Shown here in pieces: positions 1 through 8,861 of a stretch of 52,052 nt of DNA (its first letter is position 1; every line of letters begins with the position of its first letter). The translations under genes were made by a program, and so were the position numbers. The notes under the pieces are model-generated. The model had not been told where the DNA came from, ran no database searches, and saw nothing but the letters and a program-made list of their open reading frames with translations. The stretch spans positions 1 through 52,052 of the forward strand of contig PDOO01000039.1 of the NCBI GenBank assembly GCA_002742885.1, written 5' to 3'. The DNA comes from Candidatus Cloacimonadota bacterium. Lineage in GTDB: Bacteria; Cloacimonadota; Cloacimonadia; Cloacimonadales; GCA-2742885.

Positions 1-1
1 T

Positions 2-400
2 TTCCAGATAAAACAAGAAATGATTTTACCGAAAAATGAAGAATATACAATTAGTTCAAATGATATATGCGAAAGAAAAGTTCTTTCTGAATCTGATAAG
101 GTTTATTTGCTTTGGCCTGACATGGAATCAGTTTTATTCAGACACATTGTTAATGACGAGCATATTGAAATTGAAAATAACGTGTCAGCAATAAAAGATA
201 AAATCTGTTCAATAGCATTAACGTCTGATGCTAAAACAATTTGCCTCGATGATTATGAGTGGTTTACTGATCATCCTGAGTATTGTAAGCAGGTTAAGCC
301 CGGTTTTTTTATATTTTCTGAGACCGGTGAGTTTGAAGTTGTTGTTAAATCAAAATTTAATAATCAAGTTATTAAAAAAAGAATATTAGTCAGAGAATAG
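2..400 (+). CDS. 3' end of an unrecognised protein (partial at left edge)
   Basis: The reading frame is open to the left edge of the window, so this is probably the C-terminal part of a longer gene. The first in-frame ATG is at base 20, but no Shine-Dalgarno sequence precedes it, so I do not take it as the true start. The visible 133 residues have no signal peptide or membrane segment. The last 40 residues look beta-rich (FFIFSETGEFEVVVKSKF), like the end of an Ig-like or sandwich domain. I do not recognise the family. It ends three bases before the CapA-like gene, so it belongs to the same polysaccharide operon. Confidence 0.6.
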   Translation, partial: FQIKQEMILPKNEEYTISSNDICERKVLSESDKVYLLWPDMESVLFRHIVNDEHIEIENNVSAIKDKICSIALTSDAKTICLDDYEWFTDHPEYCKQVKPGFFIFSETGEFEVVVKSKFNNQVIKKRILVRE

Positions 401-403
401 CAG

Positions 404-1474
404 ATGAAATTAATTTTGACAGGCGATATATCTTTATCAAGCATTGATATAAAGTCTTTTGCCATAGATAAAAAAATTTTAGATGTATTTGCAAATTCCG
501 ATGTTGTTTTCGGCAATCAAGAAAACCCTGTTACATCTGAAACAAAAAGAAACGGTTCCTTAGTCGTAAATTTAAAATCAGGAAAAGACTCTATAGATAT
601 TTTAAAAAATTTTGACGTATTGTCCTTATGCAATAATCATATATTTGATTATGGCGAAAAAGGAATGTCCGATACAATTAACTATTTAAAACTGAATAAT
701 ATTGCTTGCTACGGAACGGGAAAAAATATTAAAGAGGCAGTAAAGCCTTATTTTGATCATAAAAATAAATTATGCTTTTTCTCTGCTACAAGGTGGTTTA
801 ACGCAAAGAAGAATAAAGCCGGAACAGCAAGTTTTAAAGCCATAGAGAAAGAATTTAATAAATTTAAAAAGGACGGATATTTTAATATTTATACGCCGCA
901 TTGGGGGTATGAATATATTACGACTCCGCCTCCTGATGTCAGAAGGCATGCTAAAAAAATGATTGATATCGGAGTTGATCTTATTGCAGGCACCCATCCT
1001 CATATTTTACAAGGATTTGAGAAATATAAAGATAAATATATTTTTTACAGTTTGGGAAATCTTATATTTCATGATAAGCATATGAAGCCTCGGCAAAATA
1101 AAGAACTTATTGATAAAACTGTTATTTTAATCCTGAATATAACTGACAATAAGGTTGATAAAGCAGATTTTTTGCCCGTAAATATTACAAATAGCGGGTT
1201 GAGTGAAGCAGGAGATCAATTTAATGCAAAAGATTTGCTTGATAAGCTTTCCTCTCCGTTATTGAGACCTTACAAGGAATATTTAAAAATTTACTATGAT
1301 TCTACTCTTATTTCATCAAAGCAAAATGACGGTGTTCGAGCAAGATTAATTAAAGAAAAAAAAGGAGCTGACAGGATTAAGTCTTTATATTTAAATATTA
1401 AACAAGCTACTGTGCAAGATATATTCAATAAATTTTATGCTTTATTCTTTTATCGGATTATGAATAAATTATGA
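404..1474 (+). CDS. CapA-family metallophosphatase-like polysaccharide protein
   Basis: This 356-residue protein belongs to the CapA/PgsA (PGA_cap) family of calcineurin-fold proteins found in capsule and poly-gamma-glutamate clusters. Visible family blocks are LTGDISLS at the N-terminus, the NNHIFDYGEKGMSDT block near residue 78, HWGYEY near residue 166, and the GTHPHILQGFEKY...YSLGNLIF block near residues 195-220. These histidines and aspartates are the expected metal ligands. There is no signal peptide, so it probably acts in the cytoplasm or on the inner face of the membrane. CapA homologues have poorly defined substrates, and in a Wzx/Wzy cluster the protein may be a hydrolase acting on a side group. 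Its stop overlaps the start of the flippase gene by four bases (ATGA), implying translational coupling. Confidence 0.85.
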   Translation: MKLILTGDISLSSIDIKSFAIDKKILDVFANSDVVFGNQENPVTSETKRNGSLVVNLKSGKDSIDILKNFDVLSLCNNHIFDYGEKGMSDTINYLKLNNIACYGTGKNIKEAVKPYFDHKNKLCFFSATRWFNAKKNKAGTASFKAIEKEFNKFKKDGYFNIYTPHWGYEYITTPPPDVRRHAKKMIDIGVDLIAGTHPHILQGFEKYKDKYIFYSLGNLIFHDKHMKPRQNKELIDKTVILILNITDNKVDKADFLPVNITNSGLSEAGDQFNAKDLLDKLSSPLLRPYKEYLKIYYDSTLISSKQNDGVRARLIKEKKGADRIKSLYLNIKQATVQDIFNKFYALFFYRIMNKL

Positions 1475-2928
1475 AAAATGATTTCTCGAAAAACGTATTG
1501 ATTGTTTCTTCCGGTCCCATAATTGCTTCTCTTTTTTCTTTTTTGTCCGAACCGTTCTTAGCTCGTTTGTGGGATCCTTTGCTTTTCGGGCAGGTATCAT
1601 TTTTCAATTCGTTAATTTTGATAATCAGTCCTACTGTATTTTTGAGATACAATTTTCCTGTTGTGCAAAGCAAAGATGATGAGGAAGCTTCTAATTTATT
1701 GGGATTATCATTCATAATTCAATTTTTAATTATGGCGGTAATCTTTTTTTGCTATCCTTTTTTCGATGCATTGTTTGCTAACCGTTTCAATTTCGTTAAG
1801 TTTAAATTTTTATTTATGTCAGCTTTGCTTTTTAATTCATTAAACGTATTTTTCAGACAATGGGCAGCTTATAATAAGAGGTTTGCTCAAATACCTGTTT
1901 CAACCATTATTTTACAAGTTTCCTTTACAGTTTTATTGCTTATATTCGGAATCATGGGGGCATCTAATGAAGTGAATATTATCAGAATCAGAACAATTTC
2001 TTATGTCCTGTGTCCTTTACTTATGGTAATATCGTTTTTCAGAAATGATTTCAGAAAGACCTTAAGTCTTTTAAATTTCAGAAAAATATTGTTTGTCTCT
2101 GAAAAATATAAAAAATTTCCTTTGATTGAGTTTTGGGGATTTTTGGCAAGCCTATGTACAGTCAATGTCGTTATATTGCTTATTGCAAATTTTTGGGGAA
2201 TAGAAATAAACGGTCAGTTTTCCAAAGCTTTTTATATAATATATGTAGTTGTTCTTTTGTTGGGAGATTCGCTAAACCGAGTTTTGCATAAAGAAGCGGC
2301 AGATCAGGCAAGAATGAATAAACCGATAAATAATTTATTGGAAAAGATTGTTTTAAATATTCATTATCTTATATTTCTTCCTTTTGTCTTTTTGGGGGTT
2401 GCCGGCAAGGAAATTTTTATTTTGCTTTTAGGAGAGAGGTGGAGTATTGCGGGTGTTTTTTCTCAACTCATATCGATTTGGTTATATAATATGTTAATCG
2501 CTTTAGCTTTTTTGCCTGTTTTTTCTGTTTTAAATAAACAAAAAGCGTATTCTGGATTTAAGTTTCTTCTGCTTTTTTCTCAGATTGCTATTCTCGGTTT
2601 GATGTATTTTTTTAAACAAAATATATATATATCAATATTTATTTTTTCGGCTGTGAGCAGTTTGATTCTTATTTTACAAACTAATTATATTTTGTTCAAA
2701 GCTGATGTCAGAATGACAGAAATATATAAGAAAATCGGAATTACGGTCTTACAGACGGTTCCTTTTTTATTCTTTATAATATTTATTAAAGTATTTTTTA
2801 ATCTTAGACCTGTTGCATTTGTCTGCATTGCATTTACGGCATTGTTGCCTAATATATACTTATTATATATCAGGAATAAAGATTTTACGAATTTTGTGAA
2901 ATTATTTATAAACTCAAGGAGACGGTAA
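1471..2928 (+). CDS. Wzx-type polysaccharide flippase (copy 1)
   Basis: This 485-residue integral membrane protein has about 12 hydrophobic segments and fits the MATE/MVF-fold polysaccharide export family (RfbX/Wzx). It starts with the typical sequence of a first helix followed by a basic loop (SEPFLARLWDP). Members move undecaprenyl-diphosphate-linked oligosaccharide units across the inner membrane. It lies between a CapA-like gene and a polyprenyl-phosphate glycosyltransferase. A second, unrelated-looking flippase of similar size is at 11521, so the two may export different repeat units. Substrate specificity cannot be read from sequence. Confidence 0.85.
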   Translation: MKNDFSKNVLIVSSGPIIASLFSFLSEPFLARLWDPLLFGQVSFFNSLILIISPTVFLRYNFPVVQSKDDEEASNLLGLSFIIQFLIMAVIFFCYPFFDALFANRFNFVKFKFLFMSALLFNSLNVFFRQWAAYNKRFAQIPVSTIILQVSFTVLLLIFGIMGASNEVNIIRIRTISYVLCPLLMVISFFRNDFRKTLSLLNFRKILFVSEKYKKFPLIEFWGFLASLCTVNVVILLIANFWGIEINGQFSKAFYIIYVVVLLLGDSLNRVLHKEAADQARMNKPINNLLEKIVLNIHYLIFLPFVFLGVAGKEIFILLLGERWSIAGVFSQLISIWLYNMLIALAFLPVFSVLNKQKAYSGFKFLLLFSQIAILGLMYFFKQNIYISIFIFSAVSSLILILQTNYILFKADVRMTEIYKKIGITVLQTVPFLFFIIFIKVFFNLRPVAFVCIAFTALLPNIYLLYIRNKDFTNFVKLFINSRRR

Positions 2929-2929
2929 A

Positions 2930-3862
2930 TTGTATTCTCTTTCCGCAGTAATTCCTGTTTATTATGACGAAGAAGTTTTATCCGAACTGTATAAACGTTT
3001 GAAACCGGTTGTCGAGAGATTGACATCCGATTATGAAATAATCTTTGTTGAGGACGGCAGTAAAGACAGATCTTTTGAAATCCTGAAATGTTTATACAAC
3101 GAAAATGCAAAAATAAAAGTTTTGAAACAGTCTCGTAATTTCGGTCAGGCAAACAGTATCCTTGCCGGCTTAAGATATGCGTCAAAAGATTATATCGTAA
3201 TTATGGATTCCGATTTGCAAGATAAACCGGAAGATATAGAAGAGTTAATAACTGCTATGGAAGAAAATAACGTTTCCATGGCAATAGCAAAATGGGAAAC
3301 TCGAAAAGATACTTTAAAAAAGAAATTGGCAAGCTGGGTGTTTTATTCTTTTTCGCAAAGAATAACCGATATGAAATATGAGCAGGGATTGGGAGTTTTT
3401 AGAGTAATAAAACGCAAAGCAATAGAAAAATTGTTGGATGTTCCTGAAATAACGGGAAGCATTTTAAGCTTACTTTATTGGTCAGGCATCAGTTATGTTC
3501 CTGTTCCTCTTAAAAGAGATGCAAGATTTGCCGGCACAAGCGGATATAATCTTAATAAAATGTTAAAATTGGCTTCTGACAGAATATTTTCTTACAGTCT
3601 TTTACCTATGAAATTAATGATAAATACGGGATTAATTGTTGCCGTATTGAGTTTTTTGTTCGTTGCTTATATCGTTATCCGAAAGCTTGCCGGATTACCT
3701 GTCCAAACCGGTTGGTCCAGCATAATAGCATTGCTATCTTTTTTATTCGGAGTAAATTTTATTTTTTTAGGACTTCTCGGGGAATATATAGGGCGAATCT
3801 ATTTAGAATCTAAAAAGAGACCGAAATATGTCACTGAAATAATTTTAGACAGAGATGTTTAA
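2930..3862 (+). CDS. GT2 glycosyltransferase, polyprenyl-phosphate type (GtrB/ArnC-like)
   Basis: This 310-residue family 2 glycosyltransferase has the classic start SLSAVIPVYYDEE, the nucleotide-binding region FVEDGSKD and the metal-binding motif MDSDLQDKPED near residue 90. Two transmembrane helices follow at about residues 225-250 and 262-290. This architecture matches GtrB/ArnC/DPM1-like enzymes, which load one sugar onto undecaprenyl phosphate on the cytoplasmic side. The loaded sugar is then used outside the membrane by a GT-C enzyme, and one is present at 8854. The start is TTG at 2930, supported by AAGGAG at 2917-2922, and the first in-frame ATG would delete the start of the GT-A fold. 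The gene begins two bases after the flippase stop. Confidence 0.88.
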   Translation: MYSLSAVIPVYYDEEVLSELYKRLKPVVERLTSDYEIIFVEDGSKDRSFEILKCLYNENAKIKVLKQSRNFGQANSILAGLRYASKDYIVIMDSDLQDKPEDIEELITAMEENNVSMAIAKWETRKDTLKKKLASWVFYSFSQRITDMKYEQGLGVFRVIKRKAIEKLLDVPEITGSILSLLYWSGISYVPVPLKRDARFAGTSGYNLNKMLKLASDRIFSYSLLPMKLMINTGLIVAVLSFLFVAYIVIRKLAGLPVQTGWSSIIALLSFLFGVNFIFLGLLGEYIGRIYLESKKRPKYVTEIILDRDV

Positions 3863-3939
3863 GAAAAATTACCTTGATAAATTAATATCTTATTATAAAA
3901 TTGTTCTTTTATTTGAAAGTTTAACTCTAAAATAAATTG

Positions 3940-3969
3940 CTGACGCATTTTAAATTTACGGATTATAAT
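3940..3969 (+). promoter_or_regulatory. possible sigma-70-like promoter in the 129-base gap before neuD-like gene
   Basis: This is the only gap longer than 100 bases inside the first 29 kb of the cluster (3863-3991). It contains CTGACG (3940-3945), an 18-base spacer, and a perfect TATAAT (3964-3969) about 22 bases upstream of the ATG at 3992. The -35 box matches consensus at four of six positions. In DNA this AT-rich a chance match is quite likely. Confidence 0.3.
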
Positions 3970-3991
3970 TTGTAACATAAAGGAATTGATA

Positions 3992-4642
3992 ATGAAAAAA
4001 ATTATTATATTAGGCGGTTTGGGAAACGGCAGCGTTATTGCCAATGCAATTGAACATGCAAAGCAATATCCGAATGCCGAGTATGAGTTTGCCGGATATT
4101 TAAATGACAGAGAAGAAGGAGAAATTCAAGGTTTTCCGGTATTGGGCAAGTTGTCTGACGTACAAAAATTTATTGATGAAGGATATTATTTTATTAATAC
4201 GATCTTCAGGATAGACGGACAGCAGGAACGAATAGATTTGTTTGAAAATTTAAATATTCCCGAAAAACAGATGGCAGTTTTTGTTCATCCGGCTTCCTAT
4301 ATTGCTCCCAATGTCGTTATCGGAGCCGGAACCGTTATTATGCCTAATGTTTCCGTTTCAAGCGGGGCTGTTTTCGGTAAAGGATGTTTGATTATGGTTG
4401 CTGCAACAATCGGACACGATACAACGTTGGGCGATTATTGTCATGTCGCTGCTCAAGCTTGCGCAGGAGCTTATCTGAATATTGAAAGCGGAGTTCATAT
4501 CGGTTTAAATTCAACAATTAGAGAAAATATTACAATGGGTAAAAATTCGACATTGGGAATGGGAGCTGTTTTAACGAAAAATGTCGGCGAAAATGAAATT
4601 TGGGTCGGAAATCCCGCAAAATTCTTGAGAATGGTTGAGTAA
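3992..4642 (+). CDS. NeuD/PglD-like sugar O- or N-acyltransferase
   Basis: The 216-residue protein has an N-terminal Rossmann-like PglD_N domain (KKIIILGGLGNGSVIANAI). A left-handed beta-helix of hexapeptide repeats follows from about residue 100 (YIAPNVVIGAGTVIMPNVSV) and ends in the family's VGNPAKFLR. Such enzymes acetylate sialic-acid-like sugars (NeuD) or 4-amino-4,6-dideoxy sugars (PglD) using acetyl-CoA. The histidine in ATIGHDT is the expected catalytic base. The start is the ATG at 3992, eight bases after AAAGGA. A TTG six bases earlier is in frame but poorly placed. It sits directly before an ATP-grasp gene and a WecE-like aminotransferase, so the amino group made by WecE is a plausible acceptor. 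Confidence 0.85.
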   Translation: MKKIIILGGLGNGSVIANAIEHAKQYPNAEYEFAGYLNDREEGEIQGFPVLGKLSDVQKFIDEGYYFINTIFRIDGQQERIDLFENLNIPEKQMAVFVHPASYIAPNVVIGAGTVIMPNVSVSSGAVFGKGCLIMVAATIGHDTTLGDYCHVAAQACAGAYLNIESGVHIGLNSTIRENITMGKNSTLGMGAVLTKNVGENEIWVGNPAKFLRMVE

Positions 4643-5815
4643 GTGGAAAAGCTGATTATTATCGGGGCAAGCTATTTGCAGTTGCCTTTGGTTGAAAAAG
4701 CAAAAGAAATGGGAATAGAAACTCATGTTTTTGCTTGGGAAGAAGGAGCTGTTGCCAAAGATACGGCTGATTTCTTTTATCCCGTATCGATTATCGAAAA
4801 AGAAATTATTCTTGAAAAAGCAAAAGAGATAAAGCCTGACGGAATCATTTCAATCGCTTCTGATTTAGCGATGTTGACGGTTAATTATATTGCCGATAAA
4901 TTGGGTCTTGCAGGAAACTCTCCGGAATGTACGGAGATTACGACAAATAAATATAAAATGAGAAGGGCTTTTTTAAAAGCCGGAATACTTTGTCCGAAAT
5001 TTTGCTCGGTAAAAAAAGAAATTGAGGCAGATTTAACAAAATTTAAGTTTCCCGTTATCGTAAAACCCACGGACAGATCCGGTTCGCGAGGAGTAACAAA
5101 AGTTGATTGCATAAGAGACATTCAAGAAGCTGTCGATAATGCCATGAGTTATTCATTGGCAAAAGAAGTCATCATAGAAGAATATATTGTCGGCGATGAA
5201 TTAAGCATAGAAACAATTTCATTTAAGGGAAATCACTATTTTTTGGCATCAACAGATAAGGAAACTTCGGGGGCTCCGCATTTTGTGGAAACTGCTCACC
5301 ACCAACCTTCAATTTTTAATAAAACCAAAAGAAAACTATTGGAAGATACGACTGTCCGTACATTGGATGCTTTAAGTATAAAAAACGGGGCTTCTCATAC
5401 GGAATTGAAAATTACTCCTGAAGGAGAGATATATATAATTGAAACAGGAGCAAGAATGGGAGGAGATTTTATCGGGTCTCATTTGGTTGAATTATCTTCC
5501 GGATATGATTTTCTTAAAGGCGTAATTGAAGTAAGTTTAGGACGTTTCAGCAATCCTGTTTTATCTGAGAATGATTATTCGGGAGTTTATTACATTGTTC
5601 CCGATAAATGCGGAAAAATAAGTAAAATAATCAATAATTGCAGTAAATACGGTGAAATAGTAAAGTCGGAAGTCAATATTTCTGAAAATGAAACAATTGA
5701 TACCGTAAAACAGAGTAATGACAGAAAAGCTTATTATATTTATCAAAGCAACAAAAAGTTTAAAAACAGCAAAGTTATAGAATTTATTGTGAGCGAACAT
5801 GAAAATACCTTTTAA
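4643..5815 (+). CDS. ATP-grasp ligase of a sugar-modification type
   Basis: The 390-residue protein has the ATP-grasp fold of the carbamoyl-phosphate synthase/biotin carboxylase group. Evidence is an N-terminal pre-ATP domain (IIGASYLQLPLVEKA), the phosphate-binding loop FPVIVKPTDRSGSRG near residues 136-150, EEYIVGDELSIE near 175, and the metal-binding IETGARMGGDF near 265. Family members join a carboxylate to an amine with ATP. Next to a NeuD-like acyltransferase and a WecE aminotransferase, it may attach an amino acid or other acid to an amino sugar, which is inference. The start is GTG, immediately after the stop of the previous gene, with no clear Shine-Dalgarno, so translation is probably coupled. 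Its 3' end overlaps the next gene by 17 bases. Confidence 0.82.
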   Translation: MEKLIIIGASYLQLPLVEKAKEMGIETHVFAWEEGAVAKDTADFFYPVSIIEKEIILEKAKEIKPDGIISIASDLAMLTVNYIADKLGLAGNSPECTEITTNKYKMRRAFLKAGILCPKFCSVKKEIEADLTKFKFPVIVKPTDRSGSRGVTKVDCIRDIQEAVDNAMSYSLAKEVIIEEYIVGDELSIETISFKGNHYFLASTDKETSGAPHFVETAHHQPSIFNKTKRKLLEDTTVRTLDALSIKNGASHTELKITPEGEIYIIETGARMGGDFIGSHLVELSSGYDFLKGVIEVSLGRFSNPVLSENDYSGVYYIVPDKCGKISKIINNCSKYGEIVKSEVNISENETIDTVKQSNDRKAYYIYQSNKKFKNSKVIEFIVSEHENTF

Positions 5816-6926
5816 TAAACCTTTGATTACAGGTTCCGAAAACAAATATTTAGACGAGGTTTTTGCTAATGATCGTTTCTCCGGAAACGGTAAATTAACC
5901 GAACGTTGCAATTCCCTTTTAGAAGAAAAAATCGGATGTAAAAAGTCAATAATGACTTCCTCATGCACAGATGCTTTGGAAATGGCAGGCTTACTCTCAT
6001 TTATTGAGCCGGGCGATGAAGTGATTATGCCTTCGTTTACATTTGTTTCTACTGCAAGCGCCTTTGAGTTAAGGAAAGCTGAAATTGTTTGGTGCGATAT
6101 CAGAAAAGATACTAAAAATATTGATGAAGAAAAAATAGAATCCTTGATTACGTCAAAAACAAAAGCAATTGTTGTCGTGCATTATGCGGGGGTTGCTTGC
6201 GAAATGGATAAAATTAAGGAAATATGCGATACGTATAAACTTTTTCTGATTGAGGATGCGGCTCAAGCAATAGATTGCTCATACAAAGGAAAACCTTTGG
6301 GCAGTATTGGAGATTTGGCGACGTTAAGTTTCCATGAAACAAAAAATATTCATTGCGGGGAGGGCGGAGCTTTGCTTGTCAATAATCCGGGAATGACAGA
6401 AAGAGCTCAATTTATAAGAGATAAGGGAACAAACAGAATTCATTTCAATCAAGGTAAAGTTGATAAATATACTTGGGTTGAACTCGGGTCCAGTTATTTG
6501 ATGTCAGAATTGCAGGCAGCTTTTTTGTTTTCTCAACTGCAATCTTCTGAAAGCATAAATCTGAGTCGAGTAGAAAGCTGGAATTATTATTACAAATTGC
6601 TTTCAGAGTTTATTCCGAAAGAAAGATTGCCTTTGGCCCCTGATTATTGCAAACACAATGCTCATATGTTTTATATTATGTGTTCTTCTTTTGAAGAAAG
6701 GAAATCTTTAACAGCATTCTTATCCGAGCACGATATTTCTGCAATTTTCCATTATGTGCCTCTTCATAAAGCTCCTTATTGGAAAGGAAAATACAGTCAG
6801 ATTCATTTGCCTGTTACGAATGAAGTAAGTGAAACTTTATTGCGGTTGCCTTTATATTACGGTATTTCAAAAGAAGAAATTGAACTTGTTGCAGAAAAAA
6901 TAAAAGAATTTTTCCATGATAAATAA
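5799..6926 (+). CDS. wecE: dTDP-4-amino-4,6-dideoxygalactose transaminase (WecE/RffA-like)
   Basis: This 375-residue PLP-dependent sugar aminotransferase of the DegT/DnrJ/EryC1/StrS family matches the WecE subgroup in length and signature. It has SSCTDALEMAGLL near residue 50, IEDAAQAIDCSYKG near 155, FHETKNIHCGEGGAL with the PLP lysine at K182, and RDKGTNR...DKYTWVELGSSY near 205-230. WecE converts dTDP-4-keto-6-deoxy-D-glucose to dTDP-4-amino-4,6-dideoxygalactose using glutamate. RmlA, which makes dTDP-glucose, is encoded just downstream, but the intervening dehydratase RmlB is not in this window. The gene overlaps the ATP-grasp gene before it and, by 11 bases, the acyltransferase gene after it. 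Confidence 0.88.
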   Translation: MKIPFNKPLITGSENKYLDEVFANDRFSGNGKLTERCNSLLEEKIGCKKSIMTSSCTDALEMAGLLSFIEPGDEVIMPSFTFVSTASAFELRKAEIVWCDIRKDTKNIDEEKIESLITSKTKAIVVVHYAGVACEMDKIKEICDTYKLFLIEDAAQAIDCSYKGKPLGSIGDLATLSFHETKNIHCGEGGALLVNNPGMTERAQFIRDKGTNRIHFNQGKVDKYTWVELGSSYLMSELQAAFLFSQLQSSESINLSRVESWNYYYKLLSEFIPKERLPLAPDYCKHNAHMFYIMCSSFEERKSLTAFLSEHDISAIFHYVPLHKAPYWKGKYSQIHLPVTNEVSETLLRLPLYYGISKEEIELVAEKIKEFFHDK

Positions 6927-7971
6927 ATTTACCCGTGAACATACTCTTGCTAACAAAGGAGTTGCTCTGATTTTACTGCTTTGGCATCATCTCTTCGGTA
7001 CAACTGCTGCTTTCGGAGAAAATATAAAATATTCTGCGGGGCTTGCTAAGGTGTGTGTGGCAATATTTTTAATATTGAGCGGTTACGGTTTAAACGAATC
7101 TACCCAAAAAAGCGTGCCGCTCTTAAAATTTTATTTTAAGAGACTGATTAACATTTATTATAAGTATTGGATAATTTGGATTCTGTTTGTTCCTGTCGGA
7201 GTTTTATGCTTTAATAGAAGTTTTATTGCTGTATACGGAGATCCGTTTTATTTTAAGCTGTTTATAAATTTTATGGGATTACAGAAATTAATGGCATTTA
7301 ACGGTTATAATCCGACCTGGTGGTTTATTACATTAATTATCGGTTTATATGTGATTTTTCCTTTTTTGAAGATTTTGACTATGCGTTATAGATCTTTTTT
7401 TCTTGGTGGCATTTTTATTCTGACCTTACTTTGTCGGCATTCATCGAGGTTTGAAATTCCTCTTATCATGCCTTGGATTTTCCCGTTTACCGTCGGTATT
7501 TTTTTGTCTCAGATTGACGGATTTGTTATTGTTTCAAAAAATAGGTTTTTAAGAGGGATTAAAATATTGATCTATCCTTTATTATTGGCTGTTCTTATTT
7601 TTTTGAGAAAATACGGAGTTTTTGTTACCGGAACCGATATGGACGGAATATTGGGAACAGTTATTATTCTGACTGTTTCGGAACTTATTGAGATGTCGTC
7701 TATTTTAAGTAAAATATTGCAATTTACGGGTAAGCACTCTTTTAATATTTTTTTGTTCCATACATTTATTTATCTTTATTATTTCAAAAATTTTATATAC
7801 ATATCAAAAAATCCGCTTATCATATTAATTACTCTTTTGCTTATATGTTTGTTTATATCAATTATAATGGAATTTATATTGAAAAAAATTAAGCTTAATG
7901 ATTTATTGAGATCATTTATTGAAATTGCAGAAAAAAGCGCATTGGCAAAATCTGTTAACATGAAAGTATAA
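6916..7971 (+). CDS. acyltransferase 3 family membrane O-acyltransferase
   Basis: The 351-residue protein has about ten hydrophobic segments and the acyltransferase-3 (OafA/NodX-like) layout. The N-terminal motif NKGVALILLLWHHLFG carries the expected histidine pair in the first helix, and a conserved-type NPTWWFI segment lies near residue 135. These enzymes transfer acetyl or other acyl groups to sugars at the inner membrane. The start at 6916 overlaps the wecE 3' end by 11 bases. The basic C-terminal tail is short and there is no SGNH domain, so it belongs to the single-domain group. The acceptor sugar is unknown. Confidence 0.82.
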   Translation: MINKFTREHTLANKGVALILLLWHHLFGTTAAFGENIKYSAGLAKVCVAIFLILSGYGLNESTQKSVPLLKFYFKRLINIYYKYWIIWILFVPVGVLCFNRSFIAVYGDPFYFKLFINFMGLQKLMAFNGYNPTWWFITLIIGLYVIFPFLKILTMRYRSFFLGGIFILTLLCRHSSRFEIPLIMPWIFPFTVGIFLSQIDGFVIVSKNRFLRGIKILIYPLLLAVLIFLRKYGVFVTGTDMDGILGTVIILTVSELIEMSSILSKILQFTGKHSFNIFLFHTFIYLYYFKNFIYISKNPLIILITLLLICLFISIIMEFILKKIKLNDLLRSFIEIAEKSALAKSVNMKV

Positions 7972-7991
7972 TTAAGGTTATTGAGGTAAAT

Positions 7992-8861
7992 ATGAAAAAG
8001 ACAAAAGGCATTATTTTAGCCGGCGGTTCCGGCACCAGAATGTATCCGATGACGAAAATTTACAGTAAACAATTAATTACCATTTATGATAAACCTATGA
8101 TTTATTATCCTTTATCAACTCTTATTATGGCTGGGATAAAAGATGTCTTAGTTATTTCAAATGAAGAAACTGTTCCTTTTTACGCTAAACTTTTCGGTGA
8201 CGGCTCTAAGCTCGGCATGAACATTTCTTATGCGTTGCAACCGGAACCTAAAGGAATAGCGGAAGCTTTTATCATCGGAGAAGATTTTATCGGAGATGAT
8301 AATGTTGTTCTTATTCTGGGGGACAATATTTTTTACGGTTATCTCAATTTTTTAAGAGAAGCTATCAAAGAAAATAAGGGAGCAACCGTTTTCGGATATT
8401 ACGTAAAAGATCCGGAAAGATACGGCGTTGTGGAGTTTGATGAAAAAGGCAAAGCGATCTCTTTAGAGGAAAAACCGAAAAATCCTAAATCTTATTATGC
8501 CGTTCCGGGAATTTACGTGTATGACTCCTCGGTGGTTGATGCAGCCAAGAATATTGCTCCTTCGGCAAGAGGCGAATTAGAGATTACGGATGTAAATAAG
8601 GAATACCTCAAAAATGACCGTCTTAGAGTAAAGAAACTGGGAAGGGGCATTGCATGGTTAGACAGCGGAACTCCCGAATCTCTCTTGGATGCAAGTAATT
8701 TTATAGCTTCTATTGAACAGAGACAAGGTTTGAAGATCGGTTGTATAGAAGAAGCCGCTTATCGGGCAGGATTTATTTCCAAGGAAGAGTTGAAGAAAAA
8801 CTTTGAAGATTTAAGTAAATCACAATACGGAGAGTATCTCAGAGGCATAATAAATGAATAA
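7992..8861 (+). CDS. rmlA: glucose-1-phosphate thymidylyltransferase
   Basis: At 289 residues this matches RmlA/RfbA along its length. It shows the nucleotide-binding loop GGSGTRMYPMT at residues 11-21, KQLITIYDKPMIYYPLS, LGDNIFYG near 110, the VEFDEKGKAISLEEKPKNPKS block, and the C-terminal WLDSGTPESLLDAS. The enzyme makes dTDP-glucose from dTTP and glucose-1-phosphate, the first step to all dTDP-deoxysugars. RmlB, RmlC and RmlD are absent here. The WecE-like transaminase upstream indicates that the pathway leads to a 4-amino-4,6-dideoxyhexose rather than rhamnose. A ribosome site (GAGGT) precedes the ATG, and the 3' end overlaps the next gene by eight bases. Confidence 0.95.
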   Translation: MKKTKGIILAGGSGTRMYPMTKIYSKQLITIYDKPMIYYPLSTLIMAGIKDVLVISNEETVPFYAKLFGDGSKLGMNISYALQPEPKGIAEAFIIGEDFIGDDNVVLILGDNIFYGYLNFLREAIKENKGATVFGYYVKDPERYGVVEFDEKGKAISLEEKPKNPKSYYAVPGIYVYDSSVVDAAKNIAPSARGELEITDVNKEYLKNDRLRVKKLGRGIAWLDSGTPESLLDASNFIASIEQRQGLKIGCIEEAAYRAGFISKEELKKNFEDLSKSQYGEYLRGIINE

